From the NCBI GenBank assembly GCA_028284905.1, contig JANQQU010000093.1, positions 1 to 64,000 on the forward strand: a stretch of DNA of 64,000 nucleotides, given 5' to 3'. The notes under the pieces are model-generated. The model saw nothing but the letters and a program-made list of their open reading frames with translations, was not told where the DNA came from and searched no databases. The translations under genes and the position numbers were made by a program. Positions 36,970 to 44,866 of this stretch are shown here, piece by piece (the stretch's first letter is position 1; each line of letters opens with the position of its first letter). The DNA is from Calditrichia bacterium. GTDB lineage: Bacteria; Calditrichota; Calditrichia; RBG-13-44-9; J075.

Positions 36970-37212
36970 ATGACAGTAAATGTAAAATTTTTTGCCCTTG
37001 GGAAAGAATTAATCGGCGAGAATCAATTGGAAATGACCGTGCCGGATGGTGCCACTGCCGGGGATTTGATCGATCAATTAAAAGAAAAATATCCACGTTT
37101 TGCCGAACTGAACAGTTTTCTCGTCGCGGTAAACCTGGAATACGCTGAGCTGAACACACCTTTAAACGATGGGGATGAAGTTGCGGTAATTCCCCCGGTA
37201 AGCGGAGGATAA
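36970..37212 (+). CDS. moaD: Molybdopterin synthase small subunit
   Basis: An 80-residue ubiquitin-like protein that carries sulfur as a C-terminal thiocarboxylate in molybdopterin synthesis. The C-terminus VIPPVSGG with the required Gly-Gly is intact. The ATG at 36970 is preferred; a TTG at 36952 would add six residues. Followed by moaE with one base between. It lies 43 bp after the TolC gene and may be cotranscribed with the efflux operon. No other molybdenum cofactor gene is in the window. Confidence 0.9.
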   Translation: MTVNVKFFALGKELIGENQLEMTVPDGATAGDLIDQLKEKYPRFAELNSFLVAVNLEYAELNTPLNDGDEVAVIPPVSGG

Positions 37213-37213
37213 A

Positions 37214-37624
37214 ATGATCGAAATAACTGCAGAGCCGATTGATGTGCAAAAAATTATTGCTGCCGCCAGTAGTGATGATTGCGGTGCATTAAATGTCTTT
37301 CTGGGAACGGTGAGAAATCATAGCCGGGGAAAGGATGTTAACCGTCTGGAATATGATGCTTATCCGGCAATGGCCAGCAAGATGATCCAGCGGATTGTTG
37401 ATGAAGCAGGGGAGAAGTGGGATGTTCGAAAGAGCGCGATTTCTCATCGTACCGGCGTTTTGGCGATCGGGGACGTTGCCGTCGTCATTGCTGTTGCCAC
37501 GCCACATCGCCAGGATTCGTTCGCTGCCTGCCAATACATCATTGATCGCTTGAAGGAAATTGTACCTATCTGGAAAAAAGAAGTGGCTGTCGATGGGGAA
37601 ACCTGGATTGACAGCCATGCCTGA
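37214..37624 (+). CDS. moaE: Molybdopterin synthase catalytic subunit
   Basis: Converts precursor Z (cyclic pyranopterin monophosphate) to molybdopterin with sulfur from MoaD. The 136 residues fit the family. Recognised motifs are FLGTVRNHSRGKDV at 29-42, YDAYPAMA, SHRTGVLAIGDVAV, and LKEIVPIWKKE with K114 and K121, which correspond to the two catalytic lysines. It is followed by a 27-bp perfect hairpin that separates it from the convergent parA gene. Confidence 0.95.
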   Translation: MIEITAEPIDVQKIIAAASSDDCGALNVFLGTVRNHSRGKDVNRLEYDAYPAMASKMIQRIVDEAGEKWDVRKSAISHRTGVLAIGDVAVVIAVATPHRQDSFAACQYIIDRLKEIVPIWKKEVAVDGETWIDSHA

Positions 37625-37634
37625 GGGGGAAATA

Positions 37635-37700
37635 AGCAAACCCCAAAGGGGCAAGTGAGCAAACTTGTATATCTGCTCACTTGCCCCTTTGGGGTTTGCT
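37635..37700. terminator. 27-bp perfect inverted repeat between convergent genes
   Basis: Positions 37635-37661 and 37674-37700 are exact reverse complements with a 12-bp loop. It starts 10 bp past the moaE stop and ends 18 bp before the parA stop. The stem is longer than an ordinary terminator; T-richness follows on the plus strand (37711-37720). It probably insulates the two converging transcripts. Confidence 0.7.
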
Positions 37701-37718
37701 CATCTGTTTCAAAGTTTT

Positions 37719-38537
37719 TTAACTTGCCGCATTTGCTGCTGTTTCTGGCAGAGACTCCTGGTATTCAAACTTCTGAATAATCTCTCCGGCTAGGCTGAGA
37801 AAATCACGTGCGCCATGGCTATCCGGACAATATTCGAAAATCGATTGTCCATATGCCGGTGCTTCCGCCAGCGCGACATTTACCCGCAGACGAGTTTCCG
37901 TTACCGCATCTTCAAACTGCTGATGTAATTTTTCAACAACTTTCCCGGAAAGGCGATTACGCACGTCGTACATCGTTGGTACCACGGTAAGGCTTTGACG
38001 GTTCAGCTTGTTAAATTTCCTTACCCGGCTGATCAGAGACATGGTTTTTTTTGTCGCTTCCAGTCCCAAATATTGGCACTGTACGGGCATCATAACATTT
38101 TCCACGCATACCAGGGCATTGATCGTTAAAAAGCCCGCAGCCGGTGGGCAGTCTATGAGGACATAGTCATACTCATTTTCCAGTGGCTTCAGTAGATTTC
38201 GCAACAAATAACAGAAGTATGTATCTTTGGCTTTTACAAAAATATTTGATAGCGACAATTCCAAATTCTTCAACTTTTTTCCGCCGGGTAATAGATGAAG
38301 ATTGTCACTTTTTTCAATGACAACATCGGAGAACTTTAAATCTTTTTCCAGTAGAAACTCTACACCCTTAATCTGAAAAGGGTCTACCCCATGGCAGTAT
38401 GTCAGGTCGTTGTGAGGATCCAGATCGATCAGTAGCACCTTTTTTCCAAGCATGCTTAATGCGCCACCCAGGTTGCCCACCACAGTTGTTTTACCAACGC
38501 CTCCTTTTAAACTTAATATTGCAAAAGCCTTCATCAT
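37719..38537 (-). CDS. Orphan ParA-family ATPase
   Basis: A 272-residue MinD/ParA-type ATPase. The deviant Walker A KGGVGKTT is at 11-18 with both signature lysines K11 and K16. Walker A' is LLIDLDPH (D40), and Walker B YVLIDCPPA is near 130. VVPTMYDVRNRLS is typical of Soj-like ParA. No parB or parS site is visible beside it, so it may position a protein cargo rather than partition DNA. A divergent or upstream small RNA lies at 38985-39150 on the same strand, with two terminators between. Confidence 0.9.
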   Translation of the reverse strand: MMKAFAILSLKGGVGKTTVVGNLGGALSMLGKKVLLIDLDPHNDLTYCHGVDPFQIKGVEFLLEKDLKFSDVVIEKSDNLHLLPGGKKLKNLELSLSNIFVKAKDTYFCYLLRNLLKPLENEYDYVLIDCPPAAGFLTINALVCVENVMMPVQCQYLGLEATKKTMSLISRVRKFNKLNRQSLTVVPTMYDVRNRLSGKVVEKLHQQFEDAVTETRLRVNVALAEAPAYGQSIFEYCPDSHGARDFLSLAGEIIQKFEYQESLPETAANAAS

Positions 38538-38868
38538 TATAATTTCCTCAGAATTTCTGCTACGTTGCCGGATATATGTCGAATGAAACTTTATATCACT
38601 CTTTATTATCGAACCATATTGCGTAAATGATTAGTTAATTTGAAGACAAAATAGGGAGTAATTTTCCCGTTTGTCCTGGCCTGTCAAAAACCTAAATCTA
38701 AATAATTGAAGCTTCCGGTTCCCTCCGGTAGGTTAACTCAATATCGTAAAATGTAATATTTTTCGGAGAACGCAACGGTTCAACTCACAATTTCCCGGTA
38801 GACTTTTTTGGGAAATTTTTGACCAGGTGCATCTTTTTGAAATTTCGGTTGTCGGGTGAAATAAGAGA
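38538..38868. other. Leader region of the parA gene
   Basis: No gene. On the minus strand a TTGACA occurs at 38687-38682, but no good -10 follows at 17 bp, so the promoter of parA is not certain. The rest, including a C/G-rich TTCCGGTTCCCTCCGG word near 38712, shows nothing I can assign. Confidence 0.3.
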
Positions 38869-38869
38869 T

Positions 38870-38900
38870 GGCAAAAAAAAACCGGCCTTATCGGCCGGCT
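38870..38900 (-). terminator. Second terminator of the minus-strand small RNA
   Basis: On the minus strand AGCCGGCC-GATAA-GGCCGGT is followed by nine T residues (plus-strand A-run 38873-38881). It lies about 105 bp past the first terminator and would stop read-through from the small-RNA promoter before parA. Confidence 0.8.
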
Positions 38901-38984
38901 TTTGAGAGTAACGCAGTTTTAATCAACCATCTTAGTAGGAGAAGTAATACATAAGGTGTCTATTCTTAAAGTACTGTTATTGTT

Positions 38985-39014
38985 AAAAATGGCCGACCAG
39001 GGGCATGGTCGGCC
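38985..39014 (-). terminator. Intrinsic terminator of the small RNA
   Basis: On the minus strand the stem 39014-39006 / 38999-38991 (GGCCGACCA with exact complement) encloses a 6-base loop and is followed by ATTTTT at 38990-38985. Confidence 0.8.
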
Positions 39015-39150
39015 GCTGAGGGAATCCTATCGACAAGCGACAGGATTTGTAGAGGTTAGAGGGGGTTATAGAGGTTGAAGCCATTGTTTGTTTTCCAAAA
39101 AAGTTTCAATTTTTTGCCCTGTAAAAAATGGGCGTTTTGAGCGTTTTTGC
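38985..39150 (-). ncRNA. Probable small RNA with tandem anti-Shine-Dalgarno-like motifs
   Basis: The transcript is predicted from about 39150 to 38985 (about 165 nt). It has a consensus promoter at 39157-39185. Moving 5' to 3' it contains an A/T-rich leader, three tandem units AACCTCTAT (39076-39068), AACCCCCTCT (39067-39058) and AACCTCTAC (39057-39049), a 10-bp hairpin (39047-39023) and an intrinsic terminator (stem 39014-38991, then TTTTT). The C/U-rich units are predicted single-stranded and complementary to AGAGG-type ribosome-binding sites. A 33-codon ORF (39084-38983) exists but has a weak ribosome-binding site. I recognise no known RNA family. Confidence 0.65.
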
Positions 39151-39219
39151 AATAGCATTATACAACATGAAAAACGGCTTGTCAAGAGAAAAAAACAAAA
39201 ATATCGCCCAAAACGCTCA
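39129..39219. promoter_or_regulatory. Inverted pair of operator-like repeats flanking the promoter
   Basis: CGCCCA-AAA-CGCTCA at 39205-39219 and, in reverse, CGCTCA-AAA-CGCCCA at 39143-39129 match at 13 of 15 positions. Each arm is two CGCYCA hexamers 9 bp apart. The arms sit on either side of the small-RNA promoter; the downstream arm overlaps the predicted transcript start. Confidence 0.6.
39157..39185 (-). promoter_or_regulatory. Consensus sigma-70 promoter of the small RNA
   Basis: On the minus strand TTGACA (39185-39180), a 17-bp spacer, and TATAAT (39162-39157): every base matches the consensus. It points away from the permease gene at 39292. Confidence 0.85.
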
Positions 39220-39291
39220 TTTTTTTCAAAAAAGAAGCGTTTCTAAAAATCACTTTGCTTGCAATGTTTTAATCACGAAGGAGTTAACCTA

Positions 39292-41667
39292 ATGTTTAAG
39301 AGTTATTTACGCACTGCGATTCGAAATCTGCTCAAACAAAAGATGGCTTCGGCTATTAACATTATCGGTCTGACGGTAACAATCGGCTGTGTTATCGTTT
39401 GCTATTTATTTATCGATTTACAATTGAATATGGATAATTTCCATGAGCATCGGGATAGTGTCTATATGGTCGAGTATACAATTAGCCTGTCCGAGAAAAC
39501 AGAAACATGGGGAAATTCTCCACTTCCCCTTGGTATAGAAGTTCAAAATGATATTCCCAGTGTTTCCGGGATGACGCGTGTTGGCAGCGCTGCCGGTGCC
39601 ATGCGCTACCAGGAGCAAGTGTTTAATGAGAACATTCGCTTTGTCGACAAGGATTTTTTCGACATGTTTTCGTTTCCACTGAAAGAGGGAAGCAGGGATG
39701 TTTTCGACAACCGGGATCGTCTGGTAATAACCGAATCAATTGCCCGGAAGTATTTTGGCCAGAAAAACCCGATTGGAAAGCCAATTATTATTACATTTGA
39801 GAACAAGCAATCACTTAGTTTTGTTGTTGGCGCTGTTGCGGAAAATTTGCCGATAAACTCCAGCTTCAGCTTTAGCATTTTAGCTGCGTTTGACCGGCAA
39901 AGCGAACTGGGTATGGACATGAACGATTGGGCGACCCTGACCCGCGCAACATTTCTGAAAATTGATAATCCAGCCGTGGTGGCAGATGTTGAAAAACGCT
40001 TGCAGACTTATCTCCCCCGGCAAAATGCTGCTGACGTCAATCGCCCCATGCAGTCTTTTAAACTGGATTCATTCCGGGACATTCCAACCAAAGCGTTTGA
40101 CGTCCGGGGCAGTGTGCTTGCAAAAGTGCTTCCCGGCGGCGCTATTTTCTTCGCTATTCTAACAGTATTGATCCTCTCGCTCGCTTGCTTGAACTACGTC
40201 AATATTGCCATTGTATCGGCTACCCGCCGCCAGAAAGAAATCGGCATCCGGAAAGTTATCGGCGGCAGTAAAACTCAGTTGATCTGGCAATTTCTCGGCG
40301 AGCACCTGGTGCTCTGCGTGATCGCATTGGTTCTGGGTGTTTTTCTGGCAGAAGCGTTTTTAATTCCCGGTATCAACACGCTAATGGATGTAGATCGGGC
40401 TTTCCAGTTAAGTTACCTCGACAATATAACACTTTGGGCCTTCTTTGGATTTGTCTTGTTGATTACCGGATTGGGCGCTGGTGCATACCCGGCCTTTTAT
40501 ATCAGCGGATTTCAGCCGGTTACGATTCTGCGTGGCGCCCAAACCGTTCAGGGGAAAAAGCGTTTCACCCGGGTGTTATTAACTATCCAGTTTATGGTCT
40601 CTTTTGTGCTGATCATCTTTGGGATAATCAGCAGACAAAATGTTGAACATCAGCGCGAACGGGATTGGGGATACGATCAATCTCAAACGATCATTATTCC
40701 GGTTAGCGATGCACAGGATTTGGCGATCTTTGCGAATATCGCCAGCCAGTACTCCGGTGTGAAAAATGTTGCTGGCACCAGCCACCACGTTGGACGCTCA
40801 AAAACCGCCGGCATCGTGGAAATATTAGAAGATCGTTACGATGTTGCAGAATTCGCGGTTGGTGCAAACTATCCGCAAACCATGAAGATGCGCCTACAGG
40901 CCGGGCGTTATTTCCAGGAGGACCTCCAATCTGATATCGATAATGCGGCATTGGTGAATGAGACATTTCTGAAAACGACCGGGTGGAGTGCGGCTGATGC
41001 TGTTGGTCAGACAATGCAACTGAATGGAGAAGACCGCACGATCGTCGGCGTTATCGCGGACTTCCATTATAATGCTTTTGTTTTCAAAATTCAGCCGGTT
41101 GTTATGCGTCCCTCGTTGCCGGAGGAACATCGCTATCTGGCCATTGAAGCTGGCTCAGGAAATATTATCGCAACTGCGGATTACCTGAAAAAATCATGGG
41201 CGACAAAGTTCCCCAATCTCACTTATGAGGGCTTCTTTCAGGATGAAGTATTTGATGGATATTTTCGGGGAATGACGGCGTCAGCGAGCATGTTCACTTT
41301 TCTATCCGCTGCAACTTTGTTAGTTTCCTGCATGGGACTTTTCGGTCTGGTCGCTTTTACGATCGCTCGCCGGATGAAAGAGATCAGCATTCGGAAAGTG
41401 CTCGGTGCCGGCACTTTACAGGTGATTAGTCTAATCAACCGGGAATTCTTTATGGTATTATTGTTTGCCATCGTCCTGGGAGGCACTATCGGTTTCTTTA
41501 CGATTGATGCATTATTCAGTAAGCTCTTTGTCTATCACAGTCCGCTTAGTTTTCAGCCATTCTTACTTACTGGATTGATGGTCTTTTTTGTCGCGGCATT
41601 AACAATTGTTTCGCAAGTATATCGGGCTGCGTTGGTGAATCCGGTGAAAAATTTACGGGATCAATAA
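39292..41667 (+). CDS. MacB/FtsX-type ABC permease (791 residues)
   Basis: Second paralogue of the double permease at 24601. The N-terminal helix is INIIGLTVTIGCVIVCYLFI; the first coupling segment reads KEIGIRKVIGGSKTQLIWQFLGEH and the second KEISIRKVLGAGTLQVISLI; it ends NPVKNLRDQ. Two periplasmic core domains and eight membrane segments are evident. No ATPase gene is adjacent, so it must borrow one, perhaps those at 27483-28889. The ATG at 39292 follows AAGGAG. The CGCYCA operator-like arm lies 73 bp upstream and could coregulate it with the small RNA. Confidence 0.9.
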   Translation: MFKSYLRTAIRNLLKQKMASAINIIGLTVTIGCVIVCYLFIDLQLNMDNFHEHRDSVYMVEYTISLSEKTETWGNSPLPLGIEVQNDIPSVSGMTRVGSAAGAMRYQEQVFNENIRFVDKDFFDMFSFPLKEGSRDVFDNRDRLVITESIARKYFGQKNPIGKPIIITFENKQSLSFVVGAVAENLPINSSFSFSILAAFDRQSELGMDMNDWATLTRATFLKIDNPAVVADVEKRLQTYLPRQNAADVNRPMQSFKLDSFRDIPTKAFDVRGSVLAKVLPGGAIFFAILTVLILSLACLNYVNIAIVSATRRQKEIGIRKVIGGSKTQLIWQFLGEHLVLCVIALVLGVFLAEAFLIPGINTLMDVDRAFQLSYLDNITLWAFFGFVLLITGLGAGAYPAFYISGFQPVTILRGAQTVQGKKRFTRVLLTIQFMVSFVLIIFGIISRQNVEHQRERDWGYDQSQTIIIPVSDAQDLAIFANIASQYSGVKNVAGTSHHVGRSKTAGIVEILEDRYDVAEFAVGANYPQTMKMRLQAGRYFQEDLQSDIDNAALVNETFLKTTGWSAADAVGQTMQLNGEDRTIVGVIADFHYNAFVFKIQPVVMRPSLPEEHRYLAIEAGSGNIIATADYLKKSWATKFPNLTYEGFFQDEVFDGYFRGMTASASMFTFLSAATLLVSCMGLFGLVAFTIARRMKEISIRKVLGAGTLQVISLINREFFMVLLFAIVLGGTIGFFTIDALFSKLFVYHSPLSFQPFLLTGLMVFFVAALTIVSQVYRAALVNPVKNLRDQ

Positions 41668-41710
41668 ACGCTGTCTCAATAGATCTCAATTAACCTTTAT
41701 AATCGCATTG

Positions 41711-41757
41711 GCGGCTGTCGGGAATTGTCTAAATTCTTCGGCAGCCGCTATTTTTTT
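41711..41757 (+). terminator. Terminator after the permease
   Basis: GCGGCTGTCG at 41711-41720 pairs with CGGCAGCCGC at 41739-41748 (one wobble), followed by TATTTTTTT. Confidence 0.8.
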
Positions 41758-41842
41758 CCGCTTCTTTTTATTTGGTGTTTAAGCGGCAACCTCGTAAGTT
41801 TAGCCTCAACAGATCAAGTAATTGTAATAACAGGAGTGAAAT

Positions 41843-42838
41843 ATGGAATATCGTTTTCTTGGTAAATCCGGGTTAAAAGTATCGGCATTGTCGTTTGGCG
41901 CCTGGGTTACATTTAGCGATCAAATCGGGGATACTACCGCCTACGATTGCATGACGGCAGCCTATGATGCCGGCGTTAATTTTTTTGACAATGCTGAAGC
42001 ATATGCCGGCGGCGAAGCAGAAGTCATGATGGGAAAAGTGATTAAAAAAGCTGGCTGGAAGCGCAGTGATCTGGTGGTATCCACGAAAATATTCTGGGGT
42101 GGCGGTGGGCCGAACGATCGCGGTCTTTCCCGCAAACACATTGTTGAGGGGACAAACGCTGCGTTGGAGCGCCTGCAAATGGATTATGTCGATCTGATTT
42201 TCTGCCACCGGCCGGATATGTATACCCCGATGGAGGAAACAGTGCGGGCCATGCATCATGTTGTTGATCAGGGAAAGGCTTTTTACTGGGGCACCAGCGA
42301 GTGGAGTGCTGAAGAAATTCGCCAGGCCTATGAAATTGCCCGTCGGGAAAACCTGATCCCACCATTGATGGAACAGCCCCAATACAACATGTTTACCCGG
42401 GAGCGGGTCGAAAAAGAATATTCTCGTTTATATGATGATATCGGCCTTGGTACAACGATTTGGAGTCCGCTTGCCAGCGGCTTACTGACCGGCAAATATA
42501 ATGATGGTATTCCCGAGGGTAGCCGTCTTTCATTGGAAAGCTACCAGTGGTTGCGTGATCGCTTTGAAAACGATGGCTGGGGAGAAAAAATTGAACGAGT
42601 AAAATTGCTCACTAAGCTTGCTGATGAAATCGGTATTTCTACTGCGAAACTCGCTTTGGCTTGGTGTCTGAAGAATCCCAATGTCAGCACAGTGATTACC
42701 GGCGCCTCGAAAGCCAGTCAGGTTGTGGAAAACATGACAGCGTTGGAAACTGTAAAACTGCTAACGCCGGAAGTGATGACGCGGATAGATGAAATCCTCG
42801 CTAATAAACCGGTTGCTGAGACCGACTGGCGGGGATAA
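41843..42838 (+). CDS. Aldo/keto reductase, Kv-beta-like subfamily
   Basis: A 331-residue NADPH-dependent carbonyl reductase with the TIM-barrel catalytic tetrad D49, Y54, K82 and H122 ([22 protein letters not shown]). The opening [21 protein letters not shown] and the segment [13 protein letters not shown] match the group related to the voltage-gated potassium channel beta subunit and bacterial YghZ. The natural substrate is unknown; detoxification of aldehydes is usual. It has a clear ribosome-binding site (CAGGAG) and a strong terminator downstream, so it is a single-gene unit. Confidence 0.94.
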   Translation: MEYRFLGKSGLKVSALSFGAWVTFSDQIGDTTAYDCMTAAYDAGVNFFDNAEAYAGGEAEVMMGKVIKKAGWKRSDLVVSTKIFWGGGGPNDRGLSRKHIVEGTNAALERLQMDYVDLIFCHRPDMYTPMEETVRAMHHVVDQGKAFYWGTSEWSAEEIRQAYEIARRENLIPPLMEQPQYNMFTRERVEKEYSRLYDDIGLGTTIWSPLASGLLTGKYNDGIPEGSRLSLESYQWLRDRFENDGWGEKIERVKLLTKLADEIGISTAKLALAWCLKNPNVSTVITGASKASQVVENMTALETVKLLTPEVMTRIDEILANKPVAETDWRG

Positions 42839-42899
42839 TAACACTGTGCTGAATATCGCAGTTACAATCAAGTTCTCGGCTAATTTGGACGTTCTTAAA

Positions 42900-42939
42900 A
42901 ACAAAAAAGCTTTCTGGAATTCTGGAAAGCTTTTTTGTT
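42900..42939. terminator. Terminator between AKR and DUF3179 genes
   Basis: The arms AACAAAAAAGCTTTC (42900-42914) and 42925-42939 are perfect complements with a 10-base loop. T-runs face both ways, so it can serve the converging genes. Confidence 0.85.
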
Positions 42940-42976
42940 AAATAGTAATTCAAACGGCTATAAAGTGGCAGCACTA

Positions 42977-43669
42977 TTATTCAATATGCAGAAAACGACT
43001 ATCCGGATTTTCCTGAAACCAGGTATTCCAACGCGTAAATTCCGATGCGAATTCCGACAATTTTTGGTCTTTGTAGAACCCACCGATGCAGGTGAGGCCA
43101 TCGGTCCCATCCAGATGATACCACAAACTTTCCGTTTCCCAATCATAAAGCACAAATGTGTCCCGATAGGTCCAGCCACTGGCGCTTAATGTTAATGATC
43201 GTCCATCTATTTCCCGACTGTACACGGCAGCCAATTGAACAAGCGGTCAGTAAGCGATAGCGACGTGAGTTGTATCGAAAAATTCATTCACGATTTCATT
43301 TGTTTTCAAAATGTAGATCGGGTATGCCCGGCGATCATCATTAATTTCCGTACCGATAACCAGGAAGTTTTGATTAGCCGAAGGAAATCCCGGTTCTCCC
43401 GCGGAGACCATTTCAAAATCATTAATAGGGCGAATGGCATCCGGACCCAGGCCAAATTGGAAACCATTCTCATTAAAACCATAGTTCCTTACGGCATGAG
43501 AAATATCCCATTCCTTACCGGTGCGATCGACGATAACGATCGGCTCGTTTGATGGCGGACCGGTAACATCGCCACCATCGCCTCCACCGGGATTATTTCC
43601 TCCGCTATTGCTGCACGCGGTGAGAATAAATCCCAGCAGCAAAACTGTTACGATATATAAAATTCTCAT
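42977..43669 (-). CDS. DUF3179 lipoprotein with in-frame UGA, probable selenoprotein
   Basis: The two halves 43247-43669 and 42977-43246 lie in one frame, separated only by TGA at 43249-43247. Read through, this gives 230 residues: lipoprotein signal with LTAC (Cys 19), a Gly-rich linker, NDDRRAYPIYILKTNEIVNEF, then AY-UGA-PLV at residue 141, then SREIDGRSLTLSASGWTYRD and YDWETESLWYHLDGT. These segments match DUF3179 on both sides of the UGA. In that family the motif is normally YCPL, so the UGA replaces the conserved Cys. A weak stem-loop (GGCUG/CAGUC, 7-base loop) lies about 19 nt downstream. The alternative is a nonsense mutation. Confidence 0.7.
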
Positions 43670-43802
43670 TCCTGCTCCTTGTGCTCTACGAATTTCTGCG
43701 CAATGTTCTTTAATCTGAAATTGCGATTGTTAACCGAAACATAAAACCCGAATTCGTAATGAACTGTAAGCTTTCCCACATTAGGCCTCCATCCCTGGAA
43801 AG

Positions 43803-44438
43803 TTATAATAGATCGGTAAGTGAAGAAATTGAGCGAGTGTTGCATGCGGAAAGCCTTTGTGCATCCTGGTGGCCACCTTGCACCAACCAGCAATCGATGC
43901 CAATGGTATCGGCAACTTCATAGTCGTGCACGGTATCTCCGACTAACAAAACGTTTTTCGGCGGATGATCCAGGTTTTCCATCATTCGCCGGGCATTATC
44001 TGTTTTACCATGCGCATGATGATCATCAATGCCTTTGACATCCTGAAAAAAGGGGACCAACTCATAAAAGTGGACAATTTCCTGTAATGAACTATGCTTA
44101 CTGGCAGAAAGAATTGACTGCCCGATGTTCTTTTCCTGCAGATGATTTAATAATTCGCGGGCACCATTCTGCAGTTCACATTCAAATTTCCGCCGGTCAT
44201 ATTCAGTAATAAACTCCGTACTGACGTGTTCGAAGGGTTCCTGGTCAAAATCAAACCCTAACGCCTGGTAATAATTTTTTACCGGAAATGAAAAAATCTC
44301 CCGATACTGTTCTTCGTTTATTTCCGGCATCTTCCTTTTTCGCAAAAGGCCATTCATTATTTCCATACAAAGCCAGGCATCATTCAGCAGTGTGCCGTTC
44401 CAATCCCATATGACGTATTTATAATCGGTAATCTGCAT
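43803..44438 (-). CDS. HAD-family hydrolase, phosphoglycolate phosphatase-like
   Basis: A 211-residue phosphatase of the HAD superfamily. Motif I is DWNGTLL (12-18): the nucleophile D12 is present, but the usual second Asp is N14, as in a known DWNGT subgroup. Motif II is ILSAS, motif III K144 region GKTDNAR, motif IV LLVGDTVHDYEVA. The cap domain (about 20-85) is small and helical. The substrate is unknown. Its stop lies 133 bp from the start of the DUF3179 gene on the same strand; there is no evidence that they are linked. Confidence 0.88.
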   Translation of the reverse strand: MQITDYKYVIWDWNGTLLNDAWLCMEIMNGLLRKRKMPEINEEQYREIFSFPVKNYYQALGFDFDQEPFEHVSTEFITEYDRRKFECELQNGARELLNHLQEKNIGQSILSASKHSSLQEIVHFYELVPFFQDVKGIDDHHAHGKTDNARRMMENLDHPPKNVLLVGDTVHDYEVADTIGIDCWLVQGGHQDAQRLSACNTRSISSLTDLL

Positions 44439-44635
44439 TTTCTTCTACTCTCCAATTGATCAATTTTTCTATTATAATTCCCCGTTTTTTTCCGGGCAAC
44501 CGAATTTCCGGGGAAATATTAGCAGGTTGTTCCCAAATGGTTAGAAAAAAGCGGCTAACGCCTTAACTTTTATAAAGAATAGCGTTGCTTTTAACTTTTA
44601 TTTTGTGTTTTTTAGCATAGTTAGTGTAAGTAAGG

Positions 44636-44649
44636 GTGTTATATAACAC
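44636..44649. promoter_or_regulatory. 14-bp perfect palindrome upstream of sigma-54 promoter
   Basis: GTGTTAT-ATAACAC is a perfect dyad ending 121 bp upstream of the -24 element at 44771, the usual distance for a sigma-54 enhancer. Confidence 0.5.
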
Positions 44650-44770
44650 AAACCTGTCATATTTATGAATATGTGCCAAAGAATGCACTACATCTACAAA
44701 CCACTATTATTAAATACCTTACTCAATTTTTCCTTGGTTTTTTTTCCAAAAAAGCAGGCGGACATTCAAA

Positions 44771-44785
44771 TGGTATATGCTTTGC
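44771..44785 (+). promoter_or_regulatory. Sigma-54 promoter of the DUF4332-DUF937-LysM cluster
   Basis: TGGTATATGCTTTGC agrees at every conserved position with TGGYAYR-N4-TTGC. The predicted start lies about 70 bp before the ATG at 44867. No good sigma-70 promoter competes with it. Confidence 0.75.
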
Positions 44786-44866
44786 TTGAAACTAAATCTT
44801 ATTCATTTCCCAACAACAGAATGGGGAAATAAAACTCTTCACACAATTAAGGAAAGGCGGTATAGA

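Larger units (their letters stand above)
44439..44866. other. Divergent gap carrying the sigma-54 promoter region
   Basis: No gene is visible. On the minus side a TATAAT word (near 44471) may serve the HAD gene. On the plus side the palindrome at 44636-44649 and the sigma-54 promoter at 44771-44785 are annotated separately. Several T-rich tracts (44742-44752) lie between. Confidence 0.45.

Noticed and set aside
38779-38800. TTCAA word resembling a tRNA T-loop
   Set aside because: No acceptor, D or anticodon stems surround it; no tRNA was found anywhere in the window.
38983-39084. 33-residue peptide inside the small RNA
   Set aside because: Weak ribosome-binding site, and the frame spans both RNA hairpins; kept only as a remote alternative in the RNA entry.
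42977-43234. Separate small gene starting at TTG 43234
   Set aside because: It is in the same frame as the gene upstream and continues the same DUF3179 domain, so it is treated as one gene with an in-frame UGA.
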